IMG/VR virus record: IMGVR_UViG_3300031957_002648
Coordinates: 1-64,000 of that record
Length of the DNA: 64,000 nt
Strand: one strand, 5' to 3'
Source: a virus
This document shows, in pieces, positions 60,738-64,000 of this stretch. Each line of letters opens with the position of its first letter. Positions within the stretch are counted from its first letter, which is position 1. Both the position numbers and the translations under genes were made by a program. Under the pieces are notes generated by a model. It worked only from the letters and a program-made list of their open reading frames with translations, was not told where the DNA came from and did not search any database.

Positions 60738-61229
60738 ATGAAAAAAGCATGGATTGCTTTTGGAATGATTCTGATGACGGCAAGCGCAGCGCGAGCCGAT
60801 ATTTCGCATAGAATTTCTTCTTCAGTGCAACTCACCGTAGATGCAGCCGCTTCGCAAGCAACTAGACTTGGATCTTCATATTCGGTAAGTGGTAGCAATA
60901 TTAGTGTCACTACGGAGGGTGGACTTGGAGCACTTACTCCTGGTAGCGCAGTTGGTTACACAGCAGCCGACTACTCTGCCCCCACCGATGGAACCTCATG
61001 GTCTTTCAGTGAAGCCTTCACCGAAGGAGACGCAACCCCAACAGGAACGACCATTACTAGCGGTGTGGCTGCATCCATCCCCGCGTTTGGAAGTGTCACA
61101 ACAACTGCTGGTGGGGTGGCTGGTAGCCTCGCTGGTAGCATCGATTCTTCTGGCACAATGTCATTAACTGCTGGTGGTGCTGGAACAAGTGCTACTGGAC
61201 AATTTGTTTCTGAAATTACCATTAAATAG
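60738..61229 (+). CDS. Secreted structural protein with signal peptide, 163 aa
   Basis: A signal peptide is visible (M-K-K-A-W-I-A-F-G-M-I-L-M-T-A-S-A-A-R-A, cleavage about residue 20). The mature part is Ser/Thr/Gly-rich (I-S-S-S-V-Q-L-T-V-D-A-A-A-S-Q-A, G-S-S-Y-S-V-S-G-S-N), which I know from T4-like cyanophages as a conserved virion or exported protein. Its function is unknown. A homing endonuclease gene on the other strand begins to overlap its neighbourhood six bases after its stop. Confidence 0.78.
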   Translation: MKKAWIAFGMILMTASAARADISHRISSSVQLTVDAAASQATRLGSSYSVSGSNISVTTEGGLGALTPGSAVGYTAADYSAPTDGTSWSFSEAFTEGDATPTGTTITSGVAASIPAFGSVTTTAGGVAGSLAGSIDSSGTMSLTAGGAGTSATGQFVSEITIK

Positions 61230-61235
61230 TAATGT

Positions 61236-61243
61236 CTAAATAT
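61236..61243 (+). promoter_or_regulatory. Late-type promoter motif CTAAATAT
   Basis: CTAAATAT on the plus strand overlaps the stop codon of the HNH gene. It would read through the HNH gene in antisense toward the gene at 61656. Confidence 0.45.
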
Positions 61244-61709
61244 AACGAGCGGTATATCCTTTATGAATTTTTCTGTGACCGCCAGCAACAGCAAGGAGAT
61301 GTGTAGAATTTAATCCCAATTCTCTGGCAATATCAGTAATTACACCAGTATATTTTTCACCAGTTTTGGTATTAATAACTTCTCCTTGTTTTGCTCTAAC
61401 TCTATTAGACCAACTATTCTGGCCAGAGTTTTTTACACTAACTCCTTTTTTAGATTTAGAAATTTTCTTTTTAGTTTCTTCTGATAAAGGACGACCTTTG
61501 TTCCACCCAGCAACAAAACTTTCTTCACCTTTCAGCATCTTCCATGCTTTAAAATCCGAAGCAAGTCCCAACCGTTGCCACTCACAAAAATGGAACATAC
61601 AATGTTGAGTATAAGATACTTCAACTAAATTAGATGGGTCATCATTTCCACCTCTATGTTTAGGTATAATATGATGTTTATACTTTTTAACTTCATTAAG
61701 ACAAGACAT
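61236..61709 (-). CDS. HNH homing endonuclease, 157 aa
   Basis: A free-standing homing endonuclease of the HNH/NUMOD kind. It has H12-H13-I-I-P-K-H-R-G-G near the start, N-L-V-E-V-S-Y-T-Q-H as the second part, then a NUMOD3-like K-G-R-P-L-S-E-E-T-K-K-K-I, and a C-terminal helix-turn-helix-like segment (I-A-R-E-L-G-L-N-S-T-H-L). It lies on the minus strand among plus-strand genes and overlaps the first 54 bases of the next gene. Such genes move by cutting uninvaded relatives. Confidence 0.88.
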   Translation of the reverse strand: MSCLNEVKKYKHHIIPKHRGGNDDPSNLVEVSYTQHCMFHFCEWQRLGLASDFKAWKMLKGEESFVAGWNKGRPLSEETKKKISKSKKGVSVKNSGQNSWSNRVRAKQGEVINTKTGEKYTGVITDIARELGLNSTHLLAVAGGHRKIHKGYTARYI

Positions 61710-62135
61710 TTGTGGAGGTTCCGAACTTTACTTCCATTATTATTTATACAAATGTCTCCCGCTATGGCGGTTCCAGTCGTGCCTAATTTTAGTCAAGGTT
61801 CGATGACATCACACACAGAGACAACTCAAAAAATTACAGAGACCATCAATTCTATGGATTACAGTACAGGGTATCAATACTCTGCAACTGGATCTGGAAT
61901 TACAGCAAATGGAAACCTATCTCCCGGAACAGGAGATACAAATGTAACTATCGATGGAGTGACATCATCATGGACAGGCGTGACCAGCAAACCAACATTC
62001 ACACAAACAACACCAGGAACTGCGTTTCAATTCACAGAAACGTATCAAGGGCCCGGTTTAAAGAATCAAACAATAATTCAAAGAGTCACAGAAATAACAA
62101 GCGTAACAGACACTACAAGTATCTTCTCGCAATAA
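61656..62135 (+). CDS. Secreted structural protein, signal-peptide start uncertain
   Basis: The open frame begins at an ATG at 61656 inside the antisense HNH gene. A TTG at 61710 gives a better signal peptide: W-R-F-R-T-L-L-P-L-L-F-I-Q-M-S-P-A-M-A, cleaved before V-P. The mature protein is Ser/Thr-rich (S-Q-G-S-M-T-S-H-T-E-T-T-Q-K-I-T-E-T). It is one of a group of cyanophage conserved secreted proteins. HNH insertion may have moved its start; the true start cannot be settled here. It ends ATAA against the next gene. Confidence 0.7.
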   Translation: MFRYNMMFILFNFIKTRHLWRFRTLLPLLFIQMSPAMAVPVVPNFSQGSMTSHTETTQKITETINSMDYSTGYQYSATGSGITANGNLSPGTGDTNVTIDGVTSSWTGVTSKPTFTQTTPGTAFQFTETYQGPGLKNQTIIQRVTEITSVTDTTSIFSQ

Positions 62136-62818
62136 TTTCTCTTGGAATACTATCCCCGACTACGGCAATGGGTGAAACTGTGGGTGGTGTTAGCGCCACA
62201 GCTGCTCCTGTTGCTAACTCTTCAGGTTCTGTTACTAACCAGGCAATACAAGTTCTACAAGGCCCGTACATCACAAACACTTACGGTGCCGGGATCCAGT
62301 GTCAAGGACCCACACTCAACTTCACACCATATGTGACCGGAAGTGCAACTGCTGCCAAACCATACGAGCCATATTATTATGATCCTGTGTATGATGTGCG
62401 GGATCTCGATGAGGATGGTGCCCCTGATAATCCTGGGTCTGTTCTTTATCGCATTCCAGTAAGAACTGGACAAAAGGATAACTATAATTTGAGTATAGGA
62501 TTCTCTGCCACTTGGTCAACACCTCTGGACAAAAAACTCCAGAACCAATGTAAAGAAGCAGCTGCCGCTAACATCGCAATGATGAAACAACAAACTGCTA
62601 ATAAAAGATTGGATTTTGAAATTGCGAGATTAAAAAATTGTGGCGAACTCATGCAAAGAGGCATTCTATTCCGTCCTGGCACAGAGATGGCAAAGATTTG
62701 TGCTGATGTAATGGTGATGAATAAGAATGCAATTGCTCCACACCGTCATTCTATTCCTACTTCCTCAGGTCCCGCTGCAACTGGCGTCTCTCTTCAACAG
62801 AAAGCACCTCAGCCTTGA
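62132..62818 (+). CDS. Secreted structural protein with AUA or lost start, 228 aa
   Basis: Mature part: V-G-G-V-S-A-T-A-A-P-V-A-N-S-S-G-S, then T-N-T-Y-G-A-G-I-Q-C-Q-G-P-T, N-K-R-L-D-F-E-I-A-R-L-K-N-C-G-E, a conserved cyanophage virion protein as I recall. A signal peptide is readable (K-Y-L-L-A-I-I-S-L-G-I-L-S-P-T-T-A). No ATG, GTG or TTG lies at its start. The first candidate is ATA at 62132, which overlaps the previous TAA as ATAA. An upstream ATG at 61970 lies wholly in another gene and is unlikely. The C-terminus overlaps the convergent gene by 62 bases. Confidence 0.72.
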   Translation: MISLGILSPTTAMGETVGGVSATAAPVANSSGSVTNQAIQVLQGPYITNTYGAGIQCQGPTLNFTPYVTGSATAAKPYEPYYYDPVYDVRDLDEDGAPDNPGSVLYRIPVRTGQKDNYNLSIGFSATWSTPLDKKLQNQCKEAAAANIAMMKQQTANKRLDFEIARLKNCGELMQRGILFRPGTEMAKICADVMVMNKNAIAPHRHSIPTSSGPAATGVSLQQKAPQP

Positions 62819-63422
62819 CACCTATCTTATCTTGTGCTTTTTTAACTATCTTTTTCACTAAAGGTTTGATAAGTTTTAATAGAAGCTCCGCCAATGGTTT
62901 TCCAAAGACTGCTGCTCCTGCTGCTGCTACGGCAATAGTAACTGTTGTTGATACTTCTTCTGCTGACGGCAAGTATTTCTCCACAAATGTTGGTTCTTCG
63001 ATTACCTCTACAGATTCTTCCTTCTTCTCTTCTTTTGTGATAGCAGTGACAGGAGGTGCTGGTGGAGGAGTATCCAATACTGGTGTTTCTGGTATCTCTG
63101 GCGTCTCACCCTCATAAGAAGGTACAGGTTTAGGAGGTCCGGTAAATACCATACCTTCTGGCGTATAATCAATTGGATTAAATGACGGAACTTGCCCATC
63201 ACAATATATCATTTTACCACTAGGATCATCTTCAATCAGTCCAGGGCCATCTGGATGAGATTCCACACACCCTGGCACATCTACAATAGGAGTTCCTATC
63301 GTTACTGTGACAGGAACAGTTCTAGTTATAATTGGTTCAGGAAGGCCCGTAAAGACACTTCTTACCGGTGGAATACCAATTTCTCTAATAGGTTCAATTT
63401 TCACATCACGAATATCAGGCAT
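62757..63422 (-). CDS. Conserved Pro-rich membrane protein, 221 aa
   Basis: Features: M-P-D-I-R-D-V-K-I-E-P-I-R-E-I, then P-G-C-V-E-S-H-P-D-G-P, L-I-E-D-D-P-S-G-K-M-I-Y-C-D-G-Q, and a long Pro/Glu linker (E-T-P-E-I-P-E-T-P-V-L-D-T-P). A membrane helix lies at about 164-180 and a basic Lys-rich C-terminus follows. I recall similar cyanophage proteins as hypothetical. Its 3' end lies antisense to the end of the previous plus-strand gene. Confidence 0.75.
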   Translation of the reverse strand: MPDIRDVKIEPIREIGIPPVRSVFTGLPEPIITRTVPVTVTIGTPIVDVPGCVESHPDGPGLIEDDPSGKMIYCDGQVPSFNPIDYTPEGMVFTGPPKPVPSYEGETPEIPETPVLDTPPPAPPVTAITKEEKKEESVEVIEEPTFVEKYLPSAEEVSTTVTIAVAAAGAAVFGKPLAELLLKLIKPLVKKIVKKAQDKIGVKAEVLSVEERRQLQRDLRK

Positions 63423-63532
63423 TAGTCTTTAAAGATATTGGCAAGTGCAGTGAACAGGTGAAAGAAAATCACATACAAGAAAAACTTGTCTTGATTATCA
63501 TTCCTCTTTTTCGCTGGTACTGATCTAGCCAT
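63422..63532 (-). CDS. Small single-pass membrane protein, 36 aa
   Basis: The stop forms TAATG with the next start, so it is coupled. It reads M-A-R-S-V-P-A-K-K-R-N-D-N-Q-D-K-F-F-L-Y and V-I-F-F-H-L-F-T-A-L-A-N-I-F, giving a basic N-terminus and one membrane helix. Confidence 0.65.
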   Translation of the reverse strand: MARSVPAKKRNDNQDKFFLYVIFFHLFTALANIFKD

Positions 63533-63568
63533 GGTCTAGACATGAAACTTCATTACTATTTAACAATT

Positions 63569-63811
63569 TCATAGTGGAAGAACACCACCTGTTGCTTTTG
63601 GCAACTCTTTAGGTGCTGGAATCTCTGGCATAGCAGCATCTACCATACCAGGAAGTGCCTCTGTGATTGCTTCTGTGATTGCTTCTGTTGCTCTCTGACG
63701 AGCGTCTTCAATAAGTGCATCCTTATTGACATAAAGATAACCCGCTGCCCCTACAATGGACAGAGAGACCAAACCAGAAAGAAGGGCAATGGTGTTAACT
63801 AACTTTTGCAT
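63569..63811 (-). CDS. Small membrane-anchored protein, 80 aa
   Basis: The first 28 residues form a membrane helix (L-V-N-T-I-A-L-L-S-G-L-V-S-L-S-I-V-G-A-A-G), then a helical charged domain with the repeat A-I-T-E-A-I-T-E-A and a Pro-rich end (E-I-P-A-P-K-E-L-P-K). Commonly seen in this cyanophage neighbourhood as unnamed. It overlaps the preceding gene by 17 bases. Confidence 0.72.
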   Translation of the reverse strand: MQKLVNTIALLSGLVSLSIVGAAGYLYVNKDALIEDARQRATEAITEAITEALPGMVDAAMPEIPAPKELPKATGGVLPL

Positions 63812-63956
63812 TTTCCTCTCCGTGGGCTAGTGAATAAAGACCTGTAAGTAATTCTTTGATACCATCATATTCTTTGTAATTTCCACGATGGAGATACTCC
63901 ACCTGTTTATTTCTCACAATAGCTTCGACTTGTTGCCATTGTCGTTGATCCATCAT
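63795..63956 (-). CDS. Small hypothetical protein, 53 aa
   Basis: Product: M-M-D-Q-R-Q-W-Q-Q-V-E-A-I-V-R-N-K-Q, then Y-L-H-R-G-N-Y-K-E-Y-D-G-I-K. The first ATG (63956) overlaps the preceding TGA as ATGA. The second ATG (63953) has GAGGG four bases upstream and may be the real start. Helical and soluble; no family recognised. Confidence 0.6.
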   Translation of the reverse strand: MMDQRQWQQVEAIVRNKQVEYLHRGNYKEYDGIKELLTGLYSLAHGEENAKVS

Positions 63957-64000
63957 CCCTCTAAGGTTCCGTGTGCTCTACGAATCTCACGAAGTTCTTC
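63953..64000 (-). CDS. Unknown protein, C-terminal fragment
   Basis: Only the last 15 codons and a TGA are visible, with E-E-L-R-E-I-R-R-A-H-G-T-L-E-G. Its stop overlaps the next gene's start. The rest lies beyond the window. Confidence 0.5.
   Translation of the reverse strand, partial: EELREIRRAHGTLEG

Noticed and set aside
61236-61709. The HNH protein as a restriction enzyme or Cas9-like part
   Set aside because: The NUMOD3-type repeat and C-terminal helix-turn-helix fit a free-standing homing endonuclease, and no partner gene is present.
61970-62131. N-terminal extension of the 228-residue secreted protein from an ATG at 61970
   Set aside because: The extra 54 residues are Arg/Asn-rich sequence that is clearly the other frame of the upstream gene, and no signal peptide would result.
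1-64000. CRISPR array or insertion sequence
   Set aside because: The only regular repeats are inside fibre genes and in frame; I saw no spacer-like spacing and no transposase.

Overview
This window looks like part of the genome of a T4-like marine cyanophage, a myovirus of Synechococcus or Prochlorococcus. The evidence is intact psbA and psbD genes for the photosystem II proteins D1 and D2, and T4-type baseplate and head genes (gp4, gp5, gp26, gp27-like, gp48, gp51-like, gp53, gp54). There is also gp32, gp33, phoH, thyX and nrdC, a small tRNA cluster, and very long repetitive tail-fibre genes. Genes are packed tightly, many overlap by ATGA or TAATG, and almost all lie on the minus strand. The plus-strand exceptions are 29659-31987 and 60738-62818.

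Layout. 1-7.9 kb: small genes, then a coupled cluster of four 2-oxoglutarate/Fe(II) oxygenase genes (five catalytic domains), two tiny membrane peptides, a deaminase-fold protein, an SF2 helicase and a ParB-like protein. 8-16.7 kb: two tail-fibre genes, one ending in a collar domain and a histidine-rich tip. 16.8-17.2 kb: tRNA-Leu(UAA), tRNA-Met(CAU) and tRNA-Ile(UAU), with about 175 nt between Leu and Met that fold into several hairpins and match no tRNA. 17.4-29.6 kb: baseplate hub and tail genes. 29.7-32 kb: gp4, a conserved hypothetical, gp48 and gp53 on the plus strand. 32-38.1 kb: replication, recombination, late transcription and nucleotide metabolism (gp32, gp33, RecB-like nuclease, phoH, thyX, nrdC) with many small genes. 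38.2-42.7 kb: small genes, a probable glutamine-type (downstream-peptide) riboswitch, psbD and psbA. 42.7-60.6 kb: six structural genes, including a 2,553-residue and a 1,729-residue protein. 60.7-64 kb: conserved secreted or virion proteins interrupted by an HNH endonuclease gene, then small membrane proteins.

Regulation can be read directly. Nine sigma70-like promoters, mostly TTGACN-17-TATANT, all on the minus strand, precede early or host-like genes (gp32, psbA, the tRNA operon, the helicase and others). A separate motif, CTAAATA or TATAAATA, precedes the virion gene clusters on both strands and matches T4-type late promoters; gp33, a late-transcription co-activator, is encoded here. Three strong intrinsic terminators are visible. 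Two of them are fused to the next promoter, with the -35 hexamer lying in the terminator loop.

The strongest candidates for undescribed biology are the structured RNA inside the tRNA cluster, the oxygenase cluster, two genes whose only plausible starts are AUA codons overlapping the upstream stop (ATAG and ATAA), the fused terminator-promoters, and the histidine-rich fibre tip. No database search was run. Family names come from recognising motifs and gene order.
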